A DNA stretch of 64,000 bases from Larix kaempferi (taxonomy: Eukaryota; Streptophyta; Pinopsida; Pinales; Pinaceae): contig BSBM01000200.1 of assembly GCA_027924585.1 (NCBI GenBank), forward strand, positions 2,666,001-2,730,000, written 5' to 3'. Every line of letters begins with the position of its first letter. The first letter of the stretch is position 1. Both the position numbers and the translations under genes were made by a program. The notes below the pieces were generated by a model. The model had not been told where the DNA came from, made no database searches, and was given only the letters and a program-made list of their open reading frames with translations. Positions 26,100 to 40,277 of the stretch are shown here, piece after piece.

Positions 26100-29000
26100 G
26101 GCGTCCGGAAATAAGAAAAGCTTACTTCCCCCATTTTTTAAAATCACAGCTTCTAGAAGGTTTACATGATTTCGCAAAAAACACGATTTTTTAGAAAATG
26201 TGTTTTATTTCATAAATGGAATAAACAAAGTATGCACATTCTACGTCATAACGACTTTCTATAGTTTGCGCATGCGTCCGGAAATAAGAAAAGCTTACTT
26301 CCCCCGTTTTTTAAAATCACAGCTTCTAGAAGGTTTACATGATTTCTTAAAAAACACGAGTTTTTAGAAAATATGTTTTATTTCGTAAATGGAATAAACA
26401 AAGTATGCACATTCTACATCATAACGAATTTCTATAGATTGAGCATAAGTTTGGAAATAAGAAAAGCTTACTTCCCCCGTTTTTTAAAATCACAGCTTCT
26501 AGAAGGTTTACATGATTTCGTAAAAAACACGAGTTTTTAGAAAATGTGTTTTATTTCATAAATGGAATCAACAAAGTATGCACATTCTACGTTATAACGA
26601 CTTTCTATAGTTTGCGCATTCGTTTGGAAATAAGAAAAGCTTACTTCCACCGTTTTTTAAAATCACAGCTTCTAGAAGGTTTACATTATTTCGTAAAAAA
26701 CACGAGTTTTTAGAAAATGTGCTTTATTTCATAAATGGAATCTACAAAGTATGCACATTCTACGTCATAACGACTTTCTATGGTTTGCGCATGCGTCTGG
26801 AAATAAGAAAAGCTTACTTTCACCATTTTTTAAAGTCACAGCTTCTAGAAGGTTTACATGATTTCCTAAAAAACACGAGTTTTTAGAAAATATGTTTTAT
26901 TTCATAAATGGAATGAACAAAGTATGCACATTCTACGTCATAACGATGTTCTATAGTTTGCGCATGCGTTTGGAAATAAGAAAAGCTTACTTCCCCCGTT
27001 TTTTTAAATCACAGCTTCTAGAAGGTTTACATGATTTCTTAAAAAACACGAGTTTTTAGAAAATGTGTTTTATTTCATAAATGGAATCAACAAAGTATGC
27101 ACATTGTACATCATAACGACTTTCTATAGTTTGCGCATGCGTTTGGAAATAAGAAAAGCTTACTTCCCCTGTTTTTTAAAATCACAGCTTCTAGAAGGTT
27201 TACATGATTTCTTAAAAAACACGAGTTTTTAGAAAATGTGTTTTATTTCATAAATGGAATCAACAAAGTATGCACATTCTACGTCATAACGACTTTCTAT
27301 AGTTTGTGTATGTATCCGGAAATAAGAAAAGCTTACTTCCCCCGTTTTTTAAAATCACAGCTTCGAGAAGGTTTACATGATTTCTTAAAAAACACGAGTT
27401 TTTAGAAAATGTGTTTTATTTCATAAATGGAATCAACAAAGTATGCACATTCTACGTCATAATGACTTTCTATAGTTTGCGCATGCATTTGGAAATAAGA
27501 AAAGCTTACTTCCCCCGTTTTTTAAAATCACAGCTTCTAAAAGGTTTACAGGATTTGTTAAAAAACACGAGTTTTTAGAAAATGTGTTTTATTTCATAAA
27601 TGGAATCAACAAAGTATGCACATTCTACATCATAACGACTTTCTATAGTTTGCGCATGCGTTTGAAAATAAGAAAAGCTTACTTCCCCCGTTTTTTAAAA
27701 TCACAGCTTCTAGAAGGTTTACATGATTTCTTAAAAAACACGAGTTTTTAGAAAATGTTTTTTATTTCATAAATGGAATCAACAAAGTATGCACATTCTA
27801 CGTCATAACGACTTTCTATAGTTTGTGTATGCATCCGGAAATAAGAAAAGCTTACTTCCCCCGTTTTTTAAAATCACAACTTCGAGAAGGTTTACATGAT
27901 TTCTTAAAAAACACGAGTTTTTAGAAAATGTGTTTTATTTCATAAATGGAATCAACAAAGTATGCACATTGTACATCATAACGACTTTCTATAGTTTGCG
28001 CATGCGTTTGGAAATAAGAAAAGCTTACTTCCCCCGTTTTTTAAAATCACAGCTTCTAAAAGGTTTACAGGATTTGTTAAAAACACGAGTTTTTAGAAAA
28101 TGTGTTTTATTTCATAAATGGAATCTACATAGTATGCACATTCTACGTCATAACAACTTTCTATAGTTTGCGCATTCGTCCGGAAATAAGAAAAGCTTAC
28201 TTCCACCGTTTTTTAAAATCACAGCTTCTAGAAGGTTTACATGATTTCGTAAAAAACACGAGTTTTTAGAAAATGTGTTTTATTTCATAAATGGAATCAA
28301 CAAAGTATGCACATTCTACGTCATAACAACTTTCTATAATTTGCGCATTCATCCGGAAAAAAGAAAAGCTTACTTCCACCGTTTTTTAAAATCACAGCTT
28401 CTAGAAGGTTTACATGATTTCTTAAAAAACACGAGTTTTTAGAAAATGTGTTTTATTTCATAAATGGAAACAACAAAGTATGCACATTCTACATCATAAG
28501 GACTTTCTATAGTTTGCGCATTCGTCCGGAAATAAGAAAATGTTACTTCCCCCGTTTTTTAAAATCACAGCTTCTAGAATGTTTACATGATTTCGTAAAA
28601 AACACGAGTTTTTAGAAAATGTGTTTTATTTCATAAATGGAATCTACAAATTATGCACATTCTACGTCATAACGACTTTCTATAGTTTGCGCATTCGTCC
28701 GGAAATAAGAAAAGCTTACTTCCACCATTTTTTAAAATCACAGCTTCTAGAAGGTTTACATGATTTCCTAAAAAACACGAGTTTTTAGAAAATGTGTTTT
28801 ATTTCATAAATGGAATCAACAAAGTATGCACATTCTACGTCATACCGACTTTCTATAGTTTGTGCATGCGTCCGGAAATAGGAAAAGCTTACTTCCACCG
28901 TTTTTTAAAATCACAGCTTTTAGAAGGTTTACATGATTTCGTAAAAAAGACGATTTTTTAGAAAATGTGTTTTATTTCATAAATGGAAACTTCAAAGTAT

Positions 29001-30745
29001 GCACATTCTACGTCATAACGACTTTCTATAGTTTTGCGCATGCATCCGGAAATAAGAAAAGCTTACTTCCCCCGTTTTTTAAAATCACAGCTTCTAGAAG
29101 GTTTACATGATTTCTTAAAAAACACGAGTTTTTAGAAAATATCTTTTATTTCATAAATGGAATAAACAAAGTATGCAAATTCTACGTCATAACGACTTTC
29201 TATAGTTTGCGCATGCGTCCGGAAATAAGAAAAGCTTACTAACCCCGTTTTTTAAAAGCACAGCTTCTAGAAGGTTTACATGATTTCTTAAAAAACACGA
29301 GTTTTTAGAAAATATGTTTTATTTCGTAAATGGAATAAACAAAGTATGCACATTCTATGTCATAACGACTTTCTATAGATTGAAGATGAGTTTGGAAATA
29401 AGAAAAGCTTACTTCCCCCGTTTTTTAAAATCACAGCTTCTAGAAGGTTTACATGATTTCTTAAAAAACACGAGTTTTTAGAAAATGTGTTTTTTTTTAA
29501 TAAATGGAATCAACAAAGTATGCACATTCTACGTCATAACGACTTTCTATAGTTTGCGTATGTGTCCGGAAATAAGAAAAGCTTACTTCCCCCGTTTTTT
29601 AAAATCATAGCTTCGAGAAGGTTTACATGATTTCTTAAAAAACACGAGTTTTTAGAAAATGTGTTTTATTTCATAAATGGAATCAACAAAGTATGCACAT
29701 TCTACGTCATAACGACATTCTATAGTTTGCGCATGCGTCCGGAAATAAGAAACGCTTACTTCCCCCGTTTTTTAAAATCACAGCTTCTAGAAGGTTTACA
29801 TGATTTCGAAAAAAACACGAGTTTTTAGAAAATGTGTTTTATTTCATAAATGGAATCAACAAATTATGCACATTCTACGTCATAAGGACTTTCTATAGTT
29901 TGCGCATTCGTCCGGAAATAAGAAAATGTTACTTCCCCCGTTTTTTAAAATCACAGCTTCTAGAATGTTTACATGATTTCGTAAAAAACATGAGTTTTTA
30001 GAAAATGTGTTTTATTTCATAAATGGAATCTACAAAGTATGCACATTCTACGTCATAACGACTTTCTATAGTTTGCGCATTCGTCCGGAAATAAGAAAAG
30101 CTTACTTCCACCATTTTTTAAAATCACAGCTTCTAGAAGGTTTACATGGTTTCCTAAAAAACACGAGTTTTTAGAAAATGTGTTTTATTTCATAAATGGA
30201 ATCAACAAAGTATGCACATTCTACGTCATACCGACTTTCTATAGTTTGTGCATGCGTCCGGAAATAGGAAAAGCTTACTTCCACCGTTTTTTAAAATCAC
30301 AGCTTCTAGAAGGTTTACATGATTTCGTAAAAAACACGATTTTTTAGAAAATGTGTTTTATTTCATAAATGGAAACTTCAAAGTATGCACATTCTACGTC
30401 ATAACGACTTTCTATAGTTTTGCGCATGCATCCGGAAATAAGAAAAGCTTAATTCCCCCGTTTTTTAAAATCACAGCTTCTCGAAGGTTTACATGATTTC
30501 TTAAAAAACAAGAGTTTTTAGAAAATATGTTTTATTTCATAAATGGAATAAACAAAGTATGCAAATTCTACGTGATAACGACTTTATATAGTTTGCGCAT
30601 GCGTCCGGAAATAAGAAAAGCTTACTTCCCCCGTTTTTTAAAAGCACAGCTTCTAGAAGGTTTACATGATTTCTTAAAAAACACGAGTTTTTAGAAAATA
30701 TGTTTTATTTCGTAAATGGAATAAACAAAGTATGCACATTCTACG
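26100..30745. repeat. Satellite block F1 (~4.65 kb), near twin of F2
   Basis: It is recognised by TTTCGCAAAAAACACGATTTTT (26,170s), ATAGATTGAGCATAAG (26,433), CTATGGTTTGCG, GATGTTCTATAG, GTGTATGTATCCGG, GGTTTACAGGATTTG, a one-base-long GTTTTGCGCATGC (29,031 and 30,417), CTTACTAACCCCG and a T10 run near 29,490. All recur in the same order in F2 about 26,826 bp downstream. At about 30,745 it switches to a C-type monomer, whereas F2 continues with its own type. Confidence 0.92.
28460..30745. repeat. 8-monomer (1,386-bp) tandem duplication inside F1
   Basis: Variants CATAAGGACTTTC, GAAAATGTTAC, AGAATGTTTACATG, CATACCGAC, GGAAATAGGAAAAG, GGAAACTTCAAAG and GTTTTGCGCATGC recur at an offset of about 1,386 bp (8 x 173 plus small indels). 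The same internal duplication is in F2 (GTTTTGCGC at 55,858 and 57,244), so it came before the F1/F2 duplication. Confidence 0.88.
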
Positions 30746-32255
30746 TCATAACGACTTTCTATAGTTTGCGCATGCGTCCGGAAATAAGAAAAGCTTATTT
30801 CCCCCGTTTTTTAAAATTACAGCTTTTAGAAGGTTTACATGATTTCTTAAAAAACACGTGTTTTTAGAAAATGTGTTTTACTTCATAAATGGAATCAACA
30901 AAGTATGCACATTCTACGTCATAACGACTTTCTAAGTTTGCGCATTCGTCCGGAAATAAGAAAAGCTTACTTCCACCGTTTTTTAAAATCACAGCTTCTA
31001 GAAGGTTTACATGATTTCGTAAAAAACACGAGTTTTTAGAAAATGTGTTTTATTTCATAAATGGAATCTACAAAGTATGCACATTCTACCTCATAACGAA
31101 TTTCTATAGTTTGCGCATGCGTCCGGAAATAAGAAAAGCTTACTTCCCCCGTTTTTTAAAATCACGGCTTCTAGAAGGTTTACATGATTTCTTAAAAAAC
31201 ACGAGTTTTTAGAAAATGTGTTTTATTTCATAAATGGAATCAACAAAGTATGCACATTCTACGTCATAACGACTTTCTATAGTTTGCGCATGCGTTTGGA
31301 AATAAGAAACGCTTACTTCCCCCATTTTTTTAAATCACAGCTTCTAGAAGGTTTACATGATTTTGTAAAAAACACGAGTTTTTACAAAATGTGTTTTATT
31401 TCATAAATGGAATCAACAAAGTATGCACAGTCTACGTCATAACGACTTTCTATAGTTTGCGCATGCGTCCGGAAATTGGAAAAGCTTACTTCCCCTGTTT
31501 TTTAAAATCACAGCTTCTAGAAGGTTTACATGATTTCGTAAAAAACACGAGTTTTTAGAAAATGTGTTTTATTTCATAAATGGAATCAACAAAGTATGCA
31601 CATTCTACGTCATAACGAATTTCTATAGTTTGCGCATTCGTCCGGAAATAAGAAAAGCTTACTTCCACCGTTTTTTTAAATCACAACTTCTAGAAGGTTT
31701 ACATGATTTCGTAAAAAACACGAGTTTTTAGAAAATGTTTTTTATTTGATAAATGGAATCTACAAAGGATGCACATTCTACGTCATAACGAATTTCTATA
31801 GTTTGCGCATGCGTCCGGAAATAAGAAAAGCTTACTTCCCCCGTTTTTTAAAATCACAGCTTCTAGAAGGTTTACATGATTTCGTAAAAAACATGAGTTT
31901 TTAGAAAATGTGTTTTATTTCATAAATGGAATCAACAAAGTATGCATATTCTACGTCATAACGACTTTCTATAGTTTGCGCATGCGTTTGGAAATAAGAA
32001 AAGCTTACTTCCCCCGTTTTTTAAAATCACAGCTTCTAGAAGGTTTACATGATTTCCTAAAAAACACGAGTTTTTGGAAAATGTGTTTTATTTCATAAAT
32101 AGAATCAACAAAGTATGCACATTCTACGTCATAACGACTTTCTATAGTTTGCGCATGCGTCCGGAAATAATAAAAGCTTACTTCCACCGTTTTTTAAAAT
32201 CACAGCTTCTAGAAGGTTTACATGATTTATTAAAAAACATGAGTTTTTAGAAAAT
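30746..32255. repeat. Partial fourth C copy (C4)
   Basis: TTATTTCCCCCG, CTTTCTAAGTTTGCG, CTACCTCATAACG, AAGAAACGCTTAC, TTTTTACAAAATG, GGAAATTGGAAAAG and TATTTGATAAATGG follow the C order at an offset of 9,809 bp from C3. Private changes include TGCACAGTCTACG (about 31,424) and AAAGGATGCAC (about 31,766). C order continues into the start of D1, showing that the D repeat contains a C-derived portion. Confidence 0.88.
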
Positions 32256-35200
32256 GTTTTTAATTTCATAAATGGAATCTACAAAGTATGCACATTCTAC
32301 GTCATAACGAATTTCTATAGTTTGCGCATGCGTCCGGAAATAAGAAAAGCTTACTTCCCCCATTTTTTAAAATCACAGCTTCTAGAAGGTTTACATGATT
32401 TCGTAAAAAACATGAGTTTTTAGAAAATGTGTTTTATTTCATAAATGGAATCAACAAAGTATGCACATTCTACGTCATAACGACTTTCTATAGTTTGCAC
32501 ATGCGTTTGGAAATAAGAAAAGCTTACTTCACCCGTTTTTTAAAATCACAGCTTCTAAAAGGTTTACCTGATTTCTTAAAAAACACGAGTTTTTAGAAAA
32601 TGTGTTTTATTTCATAAATGGAATCTACAAAGTATGCACATTCTACGTCATAACGAATTTCTATAGTTTGCGCTTGCGTCCGGAAATAAGAAAAGCTTAC
32701 TTCCCCCGTTTTTAAAATCACAGCTTCTAGAAGGTTTACATGATTTCTTAAAAAACACGAGTTTTTAGAAAATGTGTTTTATTTCATAAATGGAATCAAC
32801 AAAGTATGCACATTCTACGTCATAACGACTTTCTAGAGTTTGTGCATGAGTCCAGAAATAAGAAAATCTTACTTCCCCCGTTTTTTAAAATCACAGCTTC
32901 TAGAAGGTTTAGATGATTTCTTAAAAAACAAGAGTTTTTAGAAAATGTGTTTTATTTCATAAATGGAATAAACAAAGTATGCACATTCTACATCATAACG
33001 ACTTTCTATAGTTTACGCATTCGTCCGAAAATAAGAAAATCTTACTTCCTCCGTTTTTTAAAATCACAGCTTCTAGAAGGTTTACATGATTTCTTAAAAA
33101 ACACGAGTTTTAGAAAATGTGTTTTATTTCATAAATGGAATCTACAAAGTATGCACATTCTACGTCATAATGACTTTCTATAGTTTGCGCATGCGTTTGG
33201 AAATAAGAAAAGCTTACTTCCCCCGTTTTTTAAAATCACAGGTTCTCGAAGGTTTACATGATTTCTTAAAAAACACGAGTTTTTAGAAAATGTGTTTTAT
33301 TTCATAAATGGAATCAACAAAGTATGCACATTCTACGTCATAACGACTTTCTATAGTTTGCGCATGCGTTTGGAAATAAGAAAAGCTTACTTCCCCTGTT
33401 TTTTAAAATCACAACTTCTAGAAGGTTTACATGATTTATTAAAAAACACGAGTTTTTAGAAAATGTGTTTTATTTCATAAATGGAATCAACAAAGTATGC
33501 ACATTCTACGTCATAACGATTTTCTATAGTTTGCGCATGCGTCCGGAAATAAGAAAATATTACTTCCACCGTTTTTTAAAATCACAGCTTCTAGAAGTTT
33601 TACATGATTTATTAAAAAACACGAGTTTTTAGAAAATGTGTTTTATTTCATAAATGGAATCAACAAAGTATGCACATTCTACGTCATAACGATTTTCTAT
33701 AGTTTGCGCATGCGTCCGGAAATAAGAAAAGATTACTTCCACCGTTTTCTAAAATCACAACTTCTAGAAGGTTTACATGATTTCTTAAAAAACACGAGTT
33801 TTTAGAAAATGTGTTTTATTTCATAAATGGAATCTACAAAGTATGCACATTCAACGTCATAACGAATTTCTATAGTTTGCGCATGCGTTTTGAAATATGA
33901 AAAGCTTACTTCCACGGTTTTTTAAAATCACGGCTTCTAGAAGGTTTACATGATTTCTTAAAAAACACGAGTTTTTAGAAAATGTGTTTTATTTCATAAA
34001 TGGAATCAACAAAGTATGCACATTCTACGTCATAACGATTTTCTATAGTTTGCGCATGCGTCCGAAAATAAGAAAAGATTACTTCCACCGTTTTTTAAAA
34101 TCACAACTTCTAGAAGGTTTTCATGATTTCTTAAAAAACACGAGATTTTAGAAAATGTGTTTTATTTCATAAATGGAATCTACAAAGTATGCACATTCTA
34201 CGTCATAACGACTTTCTATAGTTTGCGCATGCGTCCGGAAATAAGAAAATCTTACTTCCACACGAGTTTTTAGAAAATGTGTTTTATTTCATAAATGGAA
34301 TCAACAAAGTATGCACATTCTACGTCATAACGACTTTCTATAGTTTGCGCATTCGTCCGGAAATAAGAAAAGCTTACTTCCACCGTTTTTTAAAATCACA
34401 GCTTCTAGAAGGTTTACATGATTTCGTAAAAAACATGAGTTTTTAGAAAATGTCTTTTATTTCATAAATGTAATCTACAAAGTATGCACATTCTACGTCA
34501 TAACGAATTTCTATAGTTTGCGCATGCGTCCGGAAATAAGGAAAGCTTACTTCCCCGTTTTTTAAAATCACAGCTTCTAGGAGGTTTACATGATTTCTTA
34601 AAAAACACGAGTTTCTAGAAAATTTGTTTTATTTCATAAATGGAATCAACAAAGTATGCACATTCTACGTCATAACGACTTTCTATAGTTTGCGCATGCG
34701 TTTGGAAATAAGAAAAGCTTACTTCCCCAGTTTTTTAAAATCACAGCTTCTAGAAGGTTTACATGGTTTCTTAAAAAACACGAGTTTTTAGAAAATGTGT
34801 TTTTTTTCCTAAATGGAATCAAAAAAGTATGCACATTCTGCGTGATAACGACTTTCTATAGTTTGCGCATTCGTCCGGAAATAAGAAAAGCTTACCTCCC
34901 CATTTTTTAAAATCAGAGCTTCTAGAAGGCTTACATGATTTCTTAAAAAACACGAGTTTTTAGAAAATGTGTTTTATTTCATAAATGGAATCAACAAAGT
35001 ATGCACATTCTACGTCATAACGACTTTCTATAGTTTGTGCATGCGTTTGGATATAAGAAAAGCTTACTTCCACTGTTTTTTAAAATCACAGCTTCTAGAA
35101 GGTTTACATGATTTCTTAAAAAACACTAGTTTTTAGAAAATGTGTTTTATTTCATAAATGGAATAAACAAAGTATGCACATTCTACGTCATAATGACATT

Positions 35201-36006
35201 CTATAGTTTGCACATTCATCCGGAAATAAGAAAAGCTTACTTCCCCCGTTTTTTAAAATCACAGCTTCTAGAAGGTTTACATGATTTCGTAAAAAACACG
35301 AGTTTTTAGAAAATGTGTTTTATTTCATAAATGGAATCAACAAAGTATGCACATTCTACGTCATAACGACTTTCTATAGTTTGCGCATGCGTCCGGAAAT
35401 AAGAAAAGCTTACTTCCACCGTTTTTTAAAATCACAGCTTCTAGAAGGTTTACATGATTTCGTAAAAAACACGAGTTTTTAGAAAATGTGTTTTATTTCA
35501 TAAATGGAACCTACAAAGTATGCACATTCTACGTCATAACGACTTTCTATAGTTTGCGCATGCGTCCGGAAATAAGAAAAGCTTAGTTCCCCCGTTTTTT
35601 AAAATCACAGCTTCTAGAAGGTTTACATGATTTCTTAAAAAACACGTGTTTTTAGAAAATGTGTTTTACTTCATAAATGGAATCAACAAAGTATGCATAT
35701 TCTACGTCATAACGACTTTCTATAGTTTGCGCATGCGTTTGGAAATAAGAAAAGCTTACTTCCCCCGTTTTTTAAAATCACAGCTTCTAGAAGGTTTACA
35801 TGATTTCCTAAAAAACACGAGTTTTTGGAAAATGTGTTTTATTTCATAAATAGAATCAACAAAGTATGCACATTCTACGTCATAACGACTTTCTATAGTT
35901 TGCGCATGCGTCCGGAAATAATAAAAGCTTACTTCCACCGTTTTTTAAAATCACAGCTTCTAGAAGGTTTACATGATTTATTAAAAAACATGAGTTTTTA
36001 GAAAAT
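32256..36006. repeat. HOR copy D1, 22 units, 3,751 bp
   Basis: It starts at the ATGTTTTTAATTTC monomer and ends before the next such monomer in register. It contains, in order, TTCACCCG, GCGCTTGCG (32,666), CTAGAGTTTGTGCATGAG, the TTTACGCATTCG monomer with a one-base-short T run, GGTTCTCGAAGG, AAAATATTAC, the short 122-bp monomer, TTTTTTTTCCTAAATGG, GCACATTCATCC and GGAACCTAC. A jump at CACGTGTTTTTAG (about 35,640) leads into C-type monomers. The length fits 21 full monomers plus one short unit. Confidence 0.93.
34142..34263. repeat. Short monomer, 122 bp, D1 copy
   Basis: It has the deletion junction and the GAGATTTTAG start, with GAAAATCTTAC in place of GAAAAGCTTAC, which removes the HindIII site by substitution rather than the base loss seen in the 9-12-kb copies. 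Confidence 0.95.
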
Positions 36007-39000
36007 GTTTTTAATTTCATAAATGGAATCTACAAAGTATGCACATTCTACGTCATAACGAATTTCTATAGTTTGCGCATGCGTCCGGAAATAAGAAAAG
36101 CTTACTTCCCCCATTTTTTAAAATCACAGCTTCTAGAAGGTTTACATGATTTCGTAAAAAACATGAGTTTTTAGAAAATGTGTTTTATTTCATAAATGGA
36201 ATCAACAAAGTATGCACATTCTACGTCATAACGACTTTCTATAGTTTGCGCATGCGTTTGGAAATAAGAAAAGCTTACTTCACCCGTTTTTTAAAATCAC
36301 AGCTTCTAAAAGGTTTACCTGATTTCTTAAAAAACACGAGTTTTTAGAAAATGTGTTTTATTTCATAAATGGAATCTACAAAGTATGCACATTCTACGTC
36401 ATAACGAATTTCTATAGTTTGCGCTTGCGTCCGGAAATAAGAAAAGCTTACTTCCCCCGTTTTTAAAATCACAGCTTCTAGAAGGTTTACATGATTTCTT
36501 AAAAAACACGAGTTTTTAGAAAATGTGTTTTATTTCATAAATGGAATCAACAAAGTATGCACATTCTACGTCATAACGACTTTCTAGAGTTTGTGCATGA
36601 GTCCAGAAATAAGAAAAGCTTACTTCCCCCGTTTTTTAAAATCACAGCTTCTAGAAGGTTTAGATGATTTCTTAAAAAACAAGAGTTTTTAGAAAATGTG
36701 TTTTATTTCATAAATGGAATAAACAAAGTATGCACATTCTACATCATAACGACTTTCTATAGTTTACGCATTCGTCCGAAAATAAGAAAATCTTACTTCC
36801 TCCGTTTTTTAAAATCACAGCTTCTAGAAGGTTTACATGATTTCTTAAAAAACACGAGTTTTAGAAAATGTGTTTTATTTCATAAATGGAATCTACAAAG
36901 TATGCACATTCTACGTCATAATGACTTTCTATAGTTTGCGCATGCGTTTGGAAATAAGAAAAGCTTACTTCCCCCGTTTTTTAAAATCACAGGTTCTCGA
37001 AGGTTTACATGATTTCTTAAAAAACACGAGTTTTTAGAAAATGTGTTTTATTTCATAAATGGAATCAACAAAGTATGCACATTCTACGTCATAACGACTT
37101 TCTATAGTTTGCGCATGCGTTTGGAAATAAGAAAAGCTTACTTCCCCTGTTTTTTAAAATCACAACTTCTAGAAGGTTTACATGATTTATTAAAAAACAC
37201 GAGTTTTTAGAAAATGTGTTTTATTTCATAAATGGAATCAACAAAGTATGCACATTCTACGTCATAACGATTTTCTATAGTTTGCGCATGCGTCCGGAAA
37301 TAAGAAAATATTACTTCCACCGTTTTTTAAAATCACAGCTTCTAGAAGTTTTACATGATTTATTAAAAAACACGAGTTTTTAGAAAATGTGTTTTATTTC
37401 ATAAATGGAATCAACAAAGTATGCACATTCTACGTCATAACGATTTTCTATAGTTTGCGCATGCGTCCGGAAATAAGAAAAGATTACTTCCACCGTTTTC
37501 TAAAATCACAACTTCTAGAAGGTTTACATGATTTCTTAAAAAACACGAGTTTTTAGAAAATGTGTTTTATTTCATAAATGGAATCTACAAAGTATGCACA
37601 TTCAACGTCATAACGAATTTCTATAGTTTGCGCATGCGTTTTGAAATATGAAAAGCTTACTTCCACGGTTTTTTAAAATCACGGCTTCTAGAAGGTTTAC
37701 ATGATTTCTTAAAAAACACGAGTTTTTAGAAAATGTGTTTTATTTCATAAATGGAATCAACAAAGTATGCACATTCTACGTCATAACGATTTTCTATAGT
37801 TTGCGCATGCGTCCGAAAATAAGAAAAGATTACTTCCACCGTTTTTTAAAATCACAACTTCTAGAAGGTTTTCATGATTTCTTAAAAAACACGAGATTTT
37901 AGAAAATGTGTTTTATTTCATAAATGGAATCTACAAAGTATGCACATTCTACGTCATAACGACTTTCTATAGTTTGCGCATGCGTCCGGAAATAAGAAAA
38001 TCTTACTTCCACACGAGTTTTTAGAAAATGTGTTTTATTTCATAAATGGAATCAACAAAGTATGCACATTCTACGTCATAACGACTTTCTATAGTTTGCG
38101 CATTCGTCCGGAAATAAGAAAAGCTTACTTCCACCGTTTTTTAAAATCACAGCTTCTAGAAGGTTTACATGATTTCGTAAAAAACATGAGTTTTTAGAAA
38201 ATGTCTTTTATTTCATAAATGTAATCTACAAAGTATGCACATTCTACGTCATAACGAATTTCTATAGTTTGCGCATGCGTCCGGAAATAAGGAAAGCTTA
38301 CTTCCCCGTTTTTTAAAATCACAGCTTCTAGGAGGTTTACATGATTTCTTAAAAAACACGAGTTTCTAGAAAATTTGTTTTATTTCATAAATGGAATCAA
38401 CAAAGTATGCACATTCTACGTCATAACGACTTTCTATAGTTTGCGCATGCGTTTGGAAATAAGAAAAGCTTACTTCCCCAGTTTTTTAAAATCACAGCTT
38501 CTAGAAGGTTTACATGGTTTCTTAAAAAACACGAGTTTTTAGAAAATGTGTTTTTTTTCCTAAATGGAATCAAAAAAGTATGCACATTCTGCGTGATAAC
38601 GACTTTCTATAGTTTGCGCATTCGTCCGGAAATAAGAAAAGCTTACCTCCCCCATTTTTTAAAATCAGAGCTTCTAGAAGGCTTACATGATTTCTTAAAA
38701 AACACGAGTTTTTAGAAAATGTGTTTTATTTCATAAATGGAATCAACAAAGTATGCACATTCTACGTCATAACGACTTTCTATAGTTTGTGCATGCGTTT
38801 GGATATAAGAAAAGCTTACTTCCACTGTTTTTTAAAATCACAGCTTCTAGAAGGTTTACATGATTTCTTAAAAAACACTAGTTTTTAGAAAATGTGTTTT
38901 ATTTCATAAATGGAATAAACAAAGTATGCACATTCTACGTCATAATGACATTCTATAGTTTGCACATTCATCCGGAAATAAGAAAAGCTTACTTCCCCCG

Positions 39001-40277
39001 TTTTTTAAAATCACAGCTTCTAGAAGGTTTACATGATTTCGTAAAAAACACGAGTTTTTAGAAAATGTGTTTTATTTCATAAATGGAATCAACAAAGTAT
39101 GCACATTCTACGTCATAACGACTTTCTATAGTTTGCGCATGCGTCCGGAAATAAGAAAAGCTTACTTCCACCGTTTTTTAAAATCACAGCTTCTAGAAGG
39201 TTTACATGATTTCTTAAAAAACACGTGTTTTTAGAAAATGTGTTTTACTTCATAAATGGAATCAACAAATTATGCACATTCTACGTCATAACGACTTTCT
39301 ATAGTTTGCGCATGCGTCCGGAAATAAGAAAAGCTTACTTCCCCCGTTTTTTAAAATCACAGCTTCTAGAAGGTTTACATGATTTCTTAAAAAACACGTG
39401 TTTTTAGAAAATGTGTTTTATTTCAAAAATGGAATCAACAAAGCATGCACATTGTACGTCATAACGACTTTCTATAGTTTGCGCATTCGTCCGGAAATAA
39501 GAAAAGCTTACTTCCACCATTTTTTAAAATCACAGCTTCTAGAAGGTTTAAATGATTTCGTTAAAAACACGAGTTTTTAGAAAATGTGTTTTATTTCATA
39601 AATGTAATCAACAAAGTATGCACATTCTACGTCATAACGACTTTCTATAGTTTGCGCATGCGTCTGGAAATAAGAAAAGCTTGCTTCCCCCGTTTTTTAA
39701 AATCACAGCTTCTAGAAAGTTTACATGATTTCTTAAAAAACACGAGTTTTTAGAAAATGTGTTTTATTTCATAAATGGAATCAACAAAGTATGCACATTC
39801 TACGTCATAACGACTTTCTATAGTTTGCGCATGAGTCCGGAAATAAGAAAAGCTTACTTCCCCCGTTTTTTAAAATCATAGCTTCTGGAAGGTTTACATG
39901 ATTTCTTAAAAAACACGAGTTTTTAGAAAATGTGTTTTATTTCATAAATGGAATCAACAAAGTATGCACATTCTACGTCATAACGACTTTCTATAGTTTG
40001 CGCATGCGTCCGGAAATAAGAAAAGCTTACTTCCCCCGTTTTTTAAAATCACAGCTTCTAGAAGGTTTACATGATTTCGTAAAAAACACGAGTTTTTAGA
40101 AAATGTGTTTTATTTCATAAATGGAACCTACAAAGTATGCACATTCTACGTCATAACGACTTTCTATAGTTTGCGCATGCGTCCGGAAATAATATAAGCT
40201 TACTTCCACCGTTTTTTAAAATCACAGCTTCTAGAAGGTTTACATGATTTATTAAAAAACATGAGATTTTAGAAAAT
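36007..40277. repeat. HOR copy D2, 4,271 bp (D unit plus about three monomers)
   Basis: It matches D1 at an offset of 3,751 bp through about 39.2 kb. It then takes a different path after CACGTGTTTTTAG, including two CACGTG-bounded monomers (39,225 and 39,398), a GTTAAAAACACGAG monomer and an AATATAAGCTTAC variant. This adds 520 bp, about three monomers, relative to D1. The extra stretch resembles 3.7-4.5 kb of D0, so D2 may be closer to the ancestral long form and D1 a deletion. Confidence 0.9.
37893..38014. repeat. Short monomer, 122 bp, D2 copy
   Basis: It lies 3,751 bp after the D1 copy with the same GAGATTTTAG start and GAAAATCTTAC substitution. Confidence 0.95.

Noticed and set aside
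26600-26640. CENP-B box
   Set aside because: ATTCGTTTGGAAATAAG resembles the 5' half of the box but has an inserted T and lacks the essential 3' CGGG. Most monomers have GCGTCCGG or GCGTTTGG, which match even less well.
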